Shown: positions 22,192 to 33,440, numbered from the stretch's first letter. The stretch: DNA of 64,000 nt from Cichorium intybus (GCA_023525715.1 CM042011.1:63438354-63502353); one strand, 5' to 3'. Made by a program: numbers and translations. Notes: a model not told the origin generated them from the letters alone.

Positions 22192-23694
22192 GTTGGAACC
22201 TTCTCCTAGTTTGTGCAGAAAATTGGAGGTTTACGGGAGAGAGTTCGTGACTGATTTTTCCAGAAATCGTGAAGGATTCTTGAAGGTTTGAAGCTTGGAT
22301 TTTGATCCTTGGCTTAAAAGGGCATAATTGGAAGATTTGGAGGTAAGTTCTTCAAGTTCTAGCTAGTTGTTCTTGAGGAGTTTTGTAGAACTCAAAAACT
22401 GCAATTACAGTTAAGATTGGGTGTTTTAATTGATGAAATACTTCCATTAAGTCATGCTAGTAAGAACTTAACTCAACAAAATGGAAGTAGGTTGTTATAA
22501 TTGATGAATTTGAAGTTTTGGGGTTGTTAAAAATAAGAACCCTAATTCTTTGTGTGATTGATTTAGGGTGTTTTGATGGTTAAAAACCTTGTTAAAATGT
22601 AAGGTTTTAGCCTAGGAATAAACCCCAACCGATTAAGTCGAAGCAATAAGTGCTTAAAATGGAAAAAAATGGAAAATTCTAGCTTAAAATCGGAGTTTCT
22701 GCACACTGTCCAGAAGTCGCGACCCGACCAAGCTATTGGTCGCGACCCGAAGAAGGGTCTTCGCGACCCGACAAGGAAGCTGGTCGCGACCCGACCGCTG
22801 GGCAGAACCATTTCCAGCCTCTGTTAAAATTTGATCAATTTTCCAACTTTGATTTCAATGCTAGGTTTGTCCGATTGACCTGAAATTTTAAACATAAGTT
22901 TAATATGTTGTGAAACTTCATGGAAAATTATCGGAATACGAATACGACCTCCCGAAAGTACTGTAGTAGAATACGCGTATTTCGGGACGTGTATTAATTT
23001 TTTATACTAATGGTTAATGCTTGGAATTGGTCTTATATTAGACTCTTGTGCATTAGAACCAACTGAAATGGTATATTAACCTATAATCATTGTGAAATGA
23101 ATGGAATTATAGGTACAGGACAAAATCCTACGGGTTTCATTTCAAGGCAAGGAACGACAAACGCTAGTTGTAGCAAACCGTCAGGTGAGTAATCTCACTT
23201 GTGATTGATGTGACAATGATAAATGAGCAGCTGCGGATTGAGAACAGTTTTGGGGACTAAAAATGACGAATTTATGATATGATATGACAAGACCAGATAA
23301 GCCGTGAGTCTTTTATAGACAAGAACGGAACTGTGAGTCAATATATCTATGTAAACTGTTATATAGACAACAGCGGGCTAACCCGTGAGTCTAGGCAACA
23401 GCGGGCTAACCCGTGAGCCACAGTTTATTTTGATGAGTCATATGTACATAGACAACAGCGGGCTAACCCGTGAGTCTAGGCAACAGCGGGCTAACCCGTG
23501 AGCCACGGCAACAGCGGGCTAACCCGTGAGCCATACTTGATTTTGTATTGCATGATAGTACATAATTGACTTTGTATAGAGAATTTTGTTCTTATACATA
23601 TTATTCCTGATTTGATTACTCATTGAGCTTTATAGCTCACAGTTTTATTGATATGTCCCTGCAGGTGAGCGTGATCCCACAAAGGGAAAAGACA

Positions 23695-23714
23695 AAGTCC
23701 GTGACTGAGGACTT
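23695..23714 (+). promoter_or_regulatory. Conserved stem-loop near LTR 3' end
   Basis: AAGTCC pairs with GGACTT across an 8-nt loop that starts GTGACT. Copies lie at 30438-30457 in the 3' LTR and, with a longer loop, at 1459-1484 and 58569-58595 in the other elements. Stem kept while loop length changes argues for an RNA structure; function unknown. Confidence 0.45.
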
Positions 23715-23898
23715 AGTATTTGAAGTAACGACCCGGCTTGAAGAATGTATAATATTCTATGCATTGTACTTCGTGATACTCTTGTACTCGTATTGTATTA
23801 ACTAATACCCCTACTTATGTTTTAATTGTAAAATATTTGGTTTGAAAAAATGAAAAATTTTTGGGGTGTTTTTGGTTAATAAGTCGGGTGTTACAAGT

Positions 23899-23911
23899 TG
23901 GTATCAGAGCC
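23899..23911 (+). other. Primer-binding site of element 2
   Basis: TGGTATCAGAGCC, complementary to the 3' end of initiator tRNA-Met, three bases after the LTR. Confidence 0.93.
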
Positions 23912-24048
23912 GTGGTTTAAGTGAACTAGGTGTCTTAGACTAGATTCCTGGACTTAAACCTTGAGAGAAGAACAGATAAACGGACTGTTAGATATATATA
24001 AGTTTGTTATTACATATGTAATCTAACGGTTTGCTAAAATTTTGAAGT

Positions 24049-25116
24049 ATGAGAAATACACGAAGCAATCCCACTGGTGCGAATTCGCGTGGAACTGCAA
24101 GAAGTGGACCAGCTAGGTCATGCGGCTCTGTTGGGCGAAGAGCACCAGCACGGGAACTGGTGGGACAAAATCCACCTGATATTCGAGCGATAGTGGAAGA
24201 AGTGGTTAGGCAAATGATGCCAGCATTATCGAATAATCCCAACCCGAGTGGCAATCCTAATCCGAGTGCCAATCCTGATCCTACTGAAGAGGCTGCAAAA
24301 AGTGTTCATGACAGGCAGCCAGAATATGAAAGCCAGGGGGAAAGTCGGGCCCGGGCAGTGAAAGAAACACAAGGTGGAGAAGCCTCTACCAAGAAAATTG
24401 GGTGTACGTATAAATCCTTCCTTGGTTGTAAACCAAAGGAATTTTCGGGGACAGATGATCCAGTCAAAGCTATGGAATGGATCATGCATATTGAGAAGGT
24501 GTTCCGAGTAAGCAAGTGTGCGGATGATGATAAAGTGGAATTTGCCACGAACCAACTTACAAGCGGTGCACTACATTGGTGGCAAACCTATTACAAATCA
24601 CTGGATCTTGATTCATCCCAATCGATACCTTGGGAGCAATTTAAGACAAAGTTTAATGAAGAATACTGCTCAGAAGTGGCTATTCAGAAGTTGGAGGATG
24701 AATTCCTACACCTGGAACAGGGTTCCCGATCTGTTCAGGAATATACTCTTAGCTTTCTGGAGAAAGCTAGGTTCGCGGAACACCATATTTACACTGAAAA
24801 GAGAAAGATCGACAAGTATGTTCGGGGGTTGACAACCCGAATTAGAGAAATCGTGCAACCGTTGAAACTAACTACTTTCCGGCAAGTGGTGGATCGAGCC
24901 ACGGAAAGAGAAACAGAACTGAGGCGACAGGAAGACGAAAAGAAAGTCTTGGAAACGAAACGAAAGGCGGAAGACCAAGGTTGGACGCCTCAGAAAAAGT
25001 CGCAACAATCCGGGTCAAGGGGAAAGGGCCAGAAAGATGAAGGAAAGTGGTGCGAAAAATGCAGAAAAAGGCACACGGGCAGTTGTCGCAGTGATACTGG
25101 GCCAGTTAGCTGCTGA
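24049..25116 (+). CDS. gag: Retrotransposon Gag, ended by TGA inside the zinc knuckle
   Basis: 355 codons. Gag is the capsid-like structural protein that packages element RNA into cytoplasmic particles. The N-terminal 110 residues are polar and Asn/Pro-rich. The retrotransposon gag domain spans about residues 120-290 (WIMHIEKVF near 145, GALHWWQ near 180). A basic, charged tail follows. The first CCHC zinc knuckle begins at the very end: its first Cys is the last residue before TGA at 25114-25116, and the remaining knuckle residues continue in the same frame after the stop. Translation as written yields Gag without a complete knuckle. The ruined element 1 has TGA in the same codon. ATG at 24049 is the first after the primer-binding site that opens this frame. 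Confidence 0.9.
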   Translation: MRNTRSNPTGANSRGTARSGPARSCGSVGRRAPARELVGQNPPDIRAIVEEVVRQMMPALSNNPNPSGNPNPSANPDPTEEAAKSVHDRQPEYESQGESRARAVKETQGGEASTKKIGCTYKSFLGCKPKEFSGTDDPVKAMEWIMHIEKVFRVSKCADDDKVEFATNQLTSGALHWWQTYYKSLDLDSSQSIPWEQFKTKFNEEYCSEVAIQKLEDEFLHLEQGSRSVQEYTLSFLEKARFAEHHIYTEKRKIDKYVRGLTTRIREIVQPLKLTTFRQVVDRATERETELRRQEDEKKVLETKRKAEDQGWTPQKKSQQSGSRGKGQKDEGKWCEKCRKRHTGSCRSDTGPVSC

Positions 25117-25200
25117 AATTGCGGAAAAACGGGTCATTCTACACGGGACTGCCGGGCGGACCGTAGGTGTTTCCAATGTGGGGCTACGGATCATATTCGC

Positions 25201-28200
25201 TTGAACTGTCCCCAACTGAAATCTGGCGCATACAGTGAAAGACCCAGGGATGATCAAGTGGGAAAGAAAGAAGAACCAAAGAATAGGGGACGACCAGTGG
25301 CCTCGCGAGCTTTCCAGATGACCGTGGAGGAAGCCCGTGAGAAGACGGATGTGATTACAGGTATCTTTACTCTCAATACCATACCTGTATATGTTATATT
25401 TGATCCAGGAGCAACACACTGTTTTGTATCGGAGTCTTTGTTGCCTCGCCTGAATGTACCGTTAAAACCAATGGACGAAAGTCTAGAAGTAGCTATAGCG
25501 GACGGCCGATATGTTTGGGTTTCTGAACATCTGGAAGGTTGTCAGCTTAAAATCTACGGGACCGTCTTCCCTATAGATTTGAAGCCGATGACTACCAATG
25601 AATTTGGTGTAATTGTGGGGATGGATTGGTTAGCAACGAATTATGCTAACATGGATTGCAGAAGTAAAAACATCACAGTGTTAACACCGGATGGAAAATG
25701 GATAAAGATTCAGGGTGAACGACCTCGGTTGCGTATGCCAGTCATCTCTTTTGCTCAAGCTCGAAGCTGTATTAGTAAAGGAGGGATGTCATATCTAGCT
25801 TATGTATCGGTGGCTCAACCAATTAAAGTGGGGGTAGCGAATGTGAATGTGGTGAACGAATTCCCAGATGTGTTTCCAGATGAACTTCCAGGGTTGCCAC
25901 CAGATCGACAGGTTGAGTTCACGATTGAACTAGTTACGGGAGCTGCACCTGTTGCCCGAGCTCCATACCGACTAGCACCTTCGGAGATGGTGGAATTGAG
26001 GAAGCAACTGGAGGAACTGTTAGACAGGGGTTTCATCAGACCGAGTACATCGCCTTGGGGAGCCCCTATTCTGTTTGTCAAGAAGAAGGATGGGTCAATG
26101 CGCATGTGTATTGACTATCGGGAGTTAAACAAGATTACGGTGAAGAATAAGTACCCGCTACCCAGAATAGACGATTTGTTTGACCAGCTGCAAGGCGCGT
26201 CTTACTTTTCCAAGATTGACCTGAGATCAGGATACCACCAGTTGAAGATAAGGGAGTCAGACATTCCGAAGACAGCTTTCCGAACGCGATACGGTCATTA
26301 TGAGTTTTTGGTGATGCCTTTTGGATTAACCAATGCTCCAGCCGTATTCATGGATCTCATGAACCGAGTGTGTCGTCCGTTCCTTGATACCTCGGTGATA
26401 GTGTTTATTGATGACATCTTAGTGTATTCTCGGAGCCAAGCTGAACATGAAGTACACCTGCGACAAGTGTTGGAGTTGCTTCGCCGAGAAAAGCTGTATG
26501 CGAAATTCTCCAAGTGTGATTTCTGGCTAAGAGAAGTTCAATTCCTTGGTCATGTGATTAATGCCGAGGGGGTGAAAGTTGATCCAGCAAAGATTGAAGC
26601 CGTGATGAAGTGGGAACCGCCCCGGAGTCCAACTGAAATACGAAGTTTCCTTGGTTTAGCAGGCTATTATAGAAGATTTTTCGAGAATTTCTCTTCGATC
26701 GCTGCTCCGTTGACCAAGTTGACCAAGAAAGGTGAAAAGTTCATGTGGACCGAAAAACAACAAGAAGCATTCCAGAAACTGAAACAAGCTTTATGTGAAG
26801 CACCGGTGTTGGCTTTACCACAAAGCGGAGAAGAATATGTGATTTATAGCGATGCTTCTAGAATTGGTCTTGGTTGTGTGCTAATGCAGAAAGGTCGGGT
26901 CATAGCCTATGCGTCCCGACAATTGAAAGATGCCGAGAAGAAGTATCCAGTTCATGATCTGGAATTAGCTGCTGTGGTTCTAGCATTGAAGTTATGGAGG
27001 CATTATTTATACGGTATAAAGTTTGTCATTTACACTGATCATAAGAGCCTGAAGTACCTCTTCGACCAGAAAGAGCTTAATATGAGACAGCAAAGGTGGA
27101 TGGATCTGCTTAAAGACTTTGATTGTGAAATTCAGTACCATCCTGGCAAGGCGAACGTGGTGGCAGATGCGCTAAGCCGAAAGGAAACTCCTTTGAAAAT
27201 TACATCCGCATGCATGGGGGCAGTAAGCCGGTTACCAGAATTGATTCGTGCAGCACAAGAAGAAGCGTGTAAGCCGGAGAATGTAAAAAGTGAAAGAATG
27301 GTTGGATACTTGAAGCATCTAGAAGAAAATGTTCAGAAATTGAAGACCTTCAGAGGTCGTGTGTGGGTCCCAAAACAAGGAGAGGCGAGAAATTTGCTTC
27401 TAGAAGATGCACACTACAGCAGATATGCAGTTCATCCGGGCAGTACTAAGTTGTATCGGACGTTAAAACCGATGTATTGGTGGCCTGGAATGAAGAGGGA
27501 CATTGGAAGATTTGTGGAAAGATGTTTGACTTGTCTGCAAGTTAAGTCAAACCATCAGAAACCGTACGGGGAAATACAACCATTGCCGATTCCAGAGAAG
27601 AAATGGGACCATATTACCATGGATTTCGTGACAAAGTTGTCGCGGACACCGCGAGGTTATGATTCTATATGGGTGATTGTGGATCGATTGACCAAATCAG
27701 CACAATTTATACCATATAAAGAAAAGTACAGAGTAGATCAATTGGCGAAAATCTACATAGATGAGGTGATTTGTCGACATGGACTTCCAGCATCGATAGT
27801 ATCGGACCGAGATAGTAGATTTACTTCCCATTTTTGGCAGAGTCTTCAAGAGCAACTGGGTACAAAAGTACTTATGAGTACCGCATACCACCTGCAGACC
27901 GATGGCCAAAGTGAACGAACAATCCAGACTTTGGAAGACATGTTGAGGACTTGTGTCATAGACTTCGGTGGAAGCTGGGAAGATCACTTGCCTTTAGTGG
28001 AATTCGCGTACAATAACAGCTATCATTCCAGCATTCAGATGGCCCCGTATGAAGCCTTGTATGGAGCACCATGCCGTACTCCGACCTGTTGGACTGAAGT
28101 TGGGGAAAAGTCGTTGGCTGGACCCGAAATGGTAGCACAGACCAAAGAAAAGATCAAATTGATATGCGAAAATTTGAAGGTAGCTCAGAATCGACAGAAG

Positions 28201-28659
28201 CAGTATGCAGACAAACGGGTGAAACCGATAGAATTCCGAGTAGGAGATATGGTAATGCTCAAAGTATCCCCTTGGAAAGGCTTAATTCGTTTTGGGAAGA
28301 AAGGGAAGTTGAGTCCTCGCTTCATTGGACCTTTCCGTATATCCCAAAGAGTTGGAGCTGTGGCGTATAGACTAGAGTTACCTGATGAACTTCATGGTAT
28401 ACATGATGTATTCCATGTGTCCCATTTGAGGAAAACGTTGTTTGATAAGTCTCAACATGTACCTCTTGCTGAAATTGAGGCGGATGAAAAATTGAGATAC
28501 CCGGAACAACCCGAGCGGGTGCTAGACCGCAAGACAAGACAGCTGCGAAATAAGAAGATCAGCATGGTGAAAGTCCTTTGGCGTCATCACAAAGGTTCCG
28601 ACATGACATGGGAGACCGAAAGTGAAATGCGGGAAAAATACCCTCAACTATTTGTATGA
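25201..28659 (+). CDS. pol: Pol polyprotein: protease, RT, RNase H, integrase, chromodomain-like tail
   Basis: 1152 codons from the first ATG. The frame is open from 25117, directly after the gag stop, and includes two CCHC-type knuckles before or at this ATG. Domains: aspartic protease with DPGATH at residues 68-73; reverse transcriptase about 215-520 with FIDDIL at 402-407; RNase H with YSDAS around 549-553 and TDHKSL downstream; integrase HHCC finger from H738; integrase core with D808, D869 and E905, the last two separated by 35 residues as in DD35E enzymes. The C-terminal 60 residues resemble the chromodomain of Tekay/Del elements, which steers integration to marked chromatin. All catalytic residues that I can locate are present. 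Pol is in the same frame as gag, so expression needs stop readthrough, internal initiation, or help from another copy. Confidence 0.94.
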   Translation: MNCPQLKSGAYSERPRDDQVGKKEEPKNRGRPVASRAFQMTVEEAREKTDVITGIFTLNTIPVYVIFDPGATHCFVSESLLPRLNVPLKPMDESLEVAIADGRYVWVSEHLEGCQLKIYGTVFPIDLKPMTTNEFGVIVGMDWLATNYANMDCRSKNITVLTPDGKWIKIQGERPRLRMPVISFAQARSCISKGGMSYLAYVSVAQPIKVGVANVNVVNEFPDVFPDELPGLPPDRQVEFTIELVTGAAPVARAPYRLAPSEMVELRKQLEELLDRGFIRPSTSPWGAPILFVKKKDGSMRMCIDYRELNKITVKNKYPLPRIDDLFDQLQGASYFSKIDLRSGYHQLKIRESDIPKTAFRTRYGHYEFLVMPFGLTNAPAVFMDLMNRVCRPFLDTSVIVFIDDILVYSRSQAEHEVHLRQVLELLRREKLYAKFSKCDFWLREVQFLGHVINAEGVKVDPAKIEAVMKWEPPRSPTEIRSFLGLAGYYRRFFENFSSIAAPLTKLTKKGEKFMWTEKQQEAFQKLKQALCEAPVLALPQSGEEYVIYSDASRIGLGCVLMQKGRVIAYASRQLKDAEKKYPVHDLELAAVVLALKLWRHYLYGIKFVIYTDHKSLKYLFDQKELNMRQQRWMDLLKDFDCEIQYHPGKANVVADALSRKETPLKITSACMGAVSRLPELIRAAQEEACKPENVKSERMVGYLKHLEENVQKLKTFRGRVWVPKQGEARNLLLEDAHYSRYAVHPGSTKLYRTLKPMYWWPGMKRDIGRFVERCLTCLQVKSNHQKPYGEIQPLPIPEKKWDHITMDFVTKLSRTPRGYDSIWVIVDRLTKSAQFIPYKEKYRVDQLAKIYIDEVICRHGLPASIVSDRDSRFTSHFWQSLQEQLGTKVLMSTAYHLQTDGQSERTIQTLEDMLRTCVIDFGGSWEDHLPLVEFAYNNSYHSSIQMAPYEALYGAPCRTPTCWTEVGEKSLAGPEMVAQTKEKIKLICENLKVAQNRQKQYADKRVKPIEFRVGDMVMLKVSPWKGLIRFGKKGKLSPRFIGPFRISQRVGAVAYRLELPDELHGIHDVFHVSHLRKTLFDKSQHVPLAEIEADEKLRYPEQPERVLDRKTRQLRNKKISMVKVLWRHHKGSDMTWETESEMREKYPQLFV

Positions 28660-28680
28660 TTTCGGGGACGAAATCTTTTA

Positions 28681-28695
28681 AAGGAGGGGAGAATT
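28681..28695 (+). other. Polypurine tract of element 2
   Basis: aaggaggggagaatt directly before the 3' LTR; nearly the same tract precedes the 3' LTRs of elements 1 and 3, so one reverse transcriptase could serve all three. Confidence 0.8.
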
Positions 28696-30638
28696 TGTAA
28701 CGCCGAAACATATTTAATATATAATTATAATAAAAAGGGCGAAATGGTCATTTTACCTCAAAAGGGTAATTTGGTCTTTTTGACAAAAAGGACTTGTTTG
28801 GTAAAAATATTTTGAGTCTTGGACTTAAAATGTTATAATACTTTGATTTTTGTCATTTAATTTGTAAATGGTGGCAAAAGTTTAAGAAAGGTAACTTCAA
28901 GGACCAAAAATGAAAATTTTGGAGGTATAAAAGGTTGGAACCTTCTCCTAGTTTGTGCAGAAAATTGGAGGTTTACGGGAGAGAGTTCGTGACTGATTTT
29001 TCCAGAAATCGTGAAGGATTCTTGAAGGTTTGAAGCTTGGATTTTGATCCTTGGCTTAAAAGGGCATAATTGCAAGATTTAGAGGTAAGTTCTTCAAGTT
29101 CTAGCTAGTTGTTCTTGAGGAGTTTTGTAGAACTCAAAAACTGCAATTACAGTTAAGATTGGGTGTTTTAATTGATGAAATACTTCCATTAAGTCATGCT
29201 AGTAAGAACTTAACTCAACAAAATGGAAGTAGGTTGTTATAATTGATGAATTTGAAGTTTTGGGGTTGTTAAAAATAAGAACCCTAATTCTTTGTGTGAT
29301 TGATTTAGGGTGTTTTGATGGTTAAAAACCTTGTTAAAATGTAAGGTTTTAGCCTAGGAATAAACCCCAACCGATTAAGTCGAAGCAATAAGTGCTTAAA
29401 ATGGAAAAAAATGGAAAATTCTAGCTTAAAATCGGAGTTTCTGCACACTGTCCAGAAGTCGCGACCCGACCAAGCTATTGGTCGCGACCCGAAGAAGGGT
29501 CTTCGCGACCCGACAAGGAAGCTGGTCGCGACCCGACCGCTGGGCAGAACCATTTCCAGCCTCTGTTAAATTTTGATCAATTTTCCAACTTTGATTTCAA
29601 TGCTAAGTTTGTCCGATTGACCTGAAATTTTAAACATAAGTTTAATATGTTGTGAAACTTCATGGAAAATTATCGGAATACGAATACGACCTCCCGAAAG
29701 TACTGTAGTAGAATACGCGTATTTCGGGACGTGTATTAATTTTTTTATACTAATGGTTAATGCTTGGAATTGGTCTTATATTAGACTCTTGTGCATTAGA
29801 ACCAACTGAAATGGTATATTAACCTATAATCATTGTGAAATGAATGGAATTATAGGTACGGGACAAAATCCTACGGGTTTCATTTCAAGGCAAGGAACGA
29901 CAAACGCTAGTTGTAGCAAACCGTCAGGTGAGTAATCTCACTTGTGATTGATGTGACAATGATAAATGAGCAGCTGCGGATTGAGAACAGTTTTGGGGAC
30001 GAAAAATGACGAATTTATGATATGATATGACAAGACCAGATAAGCCGTGAGTCTTTTATAGACAAGAACGGAACTGTGAGTCAATATATCTATGTAAACT
30101 GTTATATAGACAACAGCGGGCTAACCCGTGAGTCTAGGCAACAGCGGGCTAACCCGTGAGCCACAGTTTATTTTGATGAGTCATATGTACATAGACAACA
30201 GCGGGCTAACCCGTGAGTCTAGGCAACAGCGGGCTAACCCGTGAGCCACGGCAACAGCGGGCTAACCCGTAAGCCATACTTGATTTTGTATTGCATGATA
30301 ATACATAATTGACTTTGTATAGAGAATTTTGTTCTTATACATGTTATTCCTGATTTGATTACTCATTGGGCTTTATAGCTCACAGTTTTATTGATATGTC
30401 CCTGCAGGTGAGCGTGATCCCACAAAGGGAAAAGACAAAGTCCGTGACTGAGGACTTAGTATTTGAAGTAACGACCCGGCTTGAAGAATGTATAATATTC
30501 TATGTATTGTACTTCGTGATACTCTTGTACTCGTATTGTATTAACTAATACCCCTACTTATGTTTTAATTGTAAAATATTTGGTTTGAAAAAATGAAAAA
30601 TTTTTGGGGTGTTTTTGGTTAATAAGTCGGGTGTTACA
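28696..30638 (+). repeat. Element 2 3' LTR
   Basis: TGTAACGCC to GGTGTTACA, almost identical to 21954-23895 with about a dozen substitutions and one single-base indel by eye. It repeats the TATA box, the GC-rich repeats and the splice-like sites. Confidence 0.96.
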
Positions 30639-31799
30639 TCTATGGACAAGCTTACTATTGTTGTTTTATTTTCATAAACATAACTCATGACTTCAAATCA
30701 TGAATGCATAAAGTTACGGTCTTTTGACTAACATAAAGTGTGGCAATTTCTATGGACAAGTTATGCCATTCTTTAAAACACTTAAAATAGTTTTGAGCTA
30801 AGACCCAAAATTGGTTGTCTCAAAATTAGGTATTGACACAAATTTGGCTACACTTATAAGCTACCAGTAAATACTTAAGGACGGTTATTGCATGTTGCTA
30901 TCATCAAATCATTTGAAACTTTTCGGGACTAACAACATGTGGTTATTTATTCGAATTTACATCATATCAGTGATCAGTCACATATAAGTTTATCATTCAT
31001 CTTCATCACTCAATTGCGAATGACAACCGTGTAGACTAAGAAATCCTGAGATATTATAGGATTATCGTACAACATAATCATTCATATCGAATGATTTAAA
31101 TATTAATTAATAAATTATCAATTATTGTTTATAAACCTAAGTATATTGGTTATTCACATGTGAATTAACAATTTTAGAAATTATATCGTTCACATTATAA
31201 ATAGCAACAAAATGAAATAAAAAACTCGTATTTATCAGTATGAATGTCAATTTGTAAAGTATAAAAATTATATATTTTAATATATTCGGTTTTTTCTATA
31301 AAATAAAGTCTTAAAATTAAACAAAAATAAATTTTGACATAAATTAAGGGTTACGAGTATTGACTGGCATTAAACCACATGTGTATGTGTTAAGTCTGAT
31401 TTGCTCTTAGCTTTTCTTGCCTAACTAGTAACTAGTGTTTTACCCGTCCGTAGGTCGAGTAGAAACGATCAGGTAACAAAATTAAAATAACATATTTTAC
31501 TTCATAAAACTTTATGTTAGCGGATGCACAATACATTTCTCAATACTCACTCTTAAAGCATCTTAACCAATACCAACAGCTGAGTTAATCACTTTATCAT
31601 ATGCTATCAACACAAACATTTTATAAATTTGCAATGATAGCATTATAATTGCATTTTGTTTACTATAATGACGATATGTTTAGAATAGCATTATACGATT
31701 CAACTATTATGATTTTTTTAGACCACATAGATACATGCATTCCCAACAGTCCTTCCTCTCATCATTCTTCCGTTCATGCTGAGGGCATGAATATCCCAT
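30639..31799. other. Intergenic, nothing recognised
   Basis: AT-rich, without paired repeats. A 75-codon frame starts at 31649 and runs to 31876, but I do not recognise it. Confidence 0.5.
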
Positions 31800-33440
31800 C
31801 ACAAGGACATTCTAAACCCCTTCTCCTGCCGCTTCTAGGCGACCTCAAACCCCTCCTTTCAATCCTACTATCCTAGACACTGCCACTTCCTTACACCAAA
31901 TAAACCAGTCTCTCCAAACCCTGATTGGCTACGCCCTAGTGCTTTCCACAAGACTTTGTACAGTAGAATATAATGTTGTTGAGATCAAATGACTTGTCTC
32001 TTTACACAACACCCCTACCTCCCCACCTCTATCTGGTCCACCTTCATTACCTCCACCTCCACCAAGGAACCCTCCATCTCCTACCTCTCAACCTCCTCCA
32101 CGGGGTGATAATGCCAAAAAAAATGGGAGACTTCTCATAGGGATCAAACTTCACACAGCCTAGACTCTTAGGATGAGATGTATACATGACCCTCTTCAAG
32201 GAGTCATGAGTTTTAGCAGAACCAGTTCTACGGAACCCTGCGTCTCAGGGGCAGCCAGTGATGAACATGATGATGGAGAATGTCTTTTTTACCTATTATT
32301 TCCGAATGTTCCTCCCATTTCAATGATTTATATAGAAGCATGTCCTAAGAGGGAGCAAAGCAACACTCCAAATGAAAAGGATTCAACTTAATCCACTAAG
32401 GGGTTCTCAAGATCAACTAACCTCAGTAAAATCTAAAAAGTGCCCTACTAAATATGCCTCTGACCCTGATTTCTCCAATAAAATAAAAAGGGTGTCCTCC
32501 ATAAGAGAAAAAGTCGTTGAATGGGGTATTTCCGAAGAAGAAGTGAAGAAATTCGCTGATGAAACATAATATGGTTATGACAAATAAAATTATTACCCTG
32601 TGTGAGATATGTTGAAAGGTCGGCTCAAGAGGAAGGGGGCCTAGATAAGCAGAAGGCCCTCATTTCGCAGTTTGACACACTAGTTAACAAAAGAAGAAGA
32701 GGTGACGAGGTTAACCAAAAAATTGATCTTTCAAAGTATGCTGATGTGTTTTCCAGACGCTTCTCAGTGCATCCCATTGTTAAAGTTAGGTGTCTCAAGC
32801 CAAAGGGGCAAAATATCTTATTGATCCAGCAACTATCCAGGAGAAGGGAAGAAGGAGAATTTCCTAAGGATGTGCTAATAACCAACCTGGTCAAATATGG
32901 TTACAATGAATGGCTTGAAATGGCCAGCATTGTTAAAACCATAAATGACTGCATTCCCAAGAGCTCAGAATGGCACTGGACTCGATAATCAACAAAGCGA
33001 GAAATATCGACCTTGTTCCTTATTCAGCATCCTCCTTCGGGACTTCGTCCCCTGTTCGCATAAGGTCCAGAAACATCCATACCAAACACTTGTTGTCATT
33101 TGGTTCAATGATTATCAATAACTCACAGCCAGCTAGAGTTGAACCTGAATCTCTTAAACTTATACGAGAACCAGTTCATGACATGTTTTATAAAGATGGC
33201 AACAAACAGATGTGCTTAATGTGTACCAGTAGAATCCCCCTTGCTGCCACCGATCATTTATTTCACTTGAGGTGCGAATGTGTGACAACTGAGTCCGATG
33301 AAAGCTTTCATTATGTGTTGTCCTTTGAGCTTGAGAAACGTCGAAAAGAGCTTCTTCATGACGACTACAAGTGGATCAAGCCTGAAATTCTTGATGAAGC
33401 CGAACTTGTTAAATCTTTCGGCAATGAAGCTTTTGTATAG
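31800..33440 (+). pseudogene. Unrecognised coding-like remnant, frames broken
   Basis: This stretch is richer in C and in coding-like composition than its surroundings. A proline-rich segment at about 31985-32110 (runs of cctccacc) is followed by short frames at 32173-32391 and 32372-32569, then 32602-32988 (128 codons, charged) and 32970-33440 (156 codons). The last contains CLMCTSR followed by HLRCEC, a possible Cys/His cluster, and ends in an acidic/basic tail. The frames overlap in different phases, as in a decayed gene or a gene fragment captured by a transposon. I do not recognise the family; it could also be several exons whose introns I cannot place. Confidence 0.35.

Larger units (their letters stand above)
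21954..23895 (+). repeat. Element 2 5' LTR
   Basis: Runs from TGTAACGCC to GGTGTTACA. Landmarks: TATA box at 22184, GC-rich repeats of tcgcgacccga at about 22717-22797, donor-like CAG|GTGAGT at 23185, repeats of caacagcgggctaacccgtg at about 23371-23533, and CAG|GTGAG acceptor-like site ending at 23664. The small frames on either strand (for example 22563-22811) recur in the 3' LTR at 29305-29553 and are not genes. Confidence 0.96.
21954..30638 (+). mobile_element. Element 2: nearly intact Ty3/gypsy chromovirus (Tekay/Del type)
   Basis: Two LTRs (1942 and 1943 bp) differ at about a dozen sites by eye, under 1%, so insertion was recent. Between them are a tRNA-Met type primer-binding site, gag, pol in the order protease, reverse transcriptase, RNase H, integrase and chromodomain-like C-terminus, and a polypurine tract. 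That gene order and C-terminus match the Tekay/Del clade. One TGA interrupts an otherwise open 1537-codon frame. The five bases outside the LTRs (TCATT left, TCTAT right) are not a clean duplication. Confidence 0.96.

Noticed and set aside
22563..22811. 82-codon frame repeated at 29305-29553
   Set aside because: Spans the tcgcgacccga repeats of the LTR; identical only because LTRs are identical.
24226..28537. Minus-strand frames opposite gag-pol
   Set aside because: Shadow frames of the real plus-strand polyprotein.
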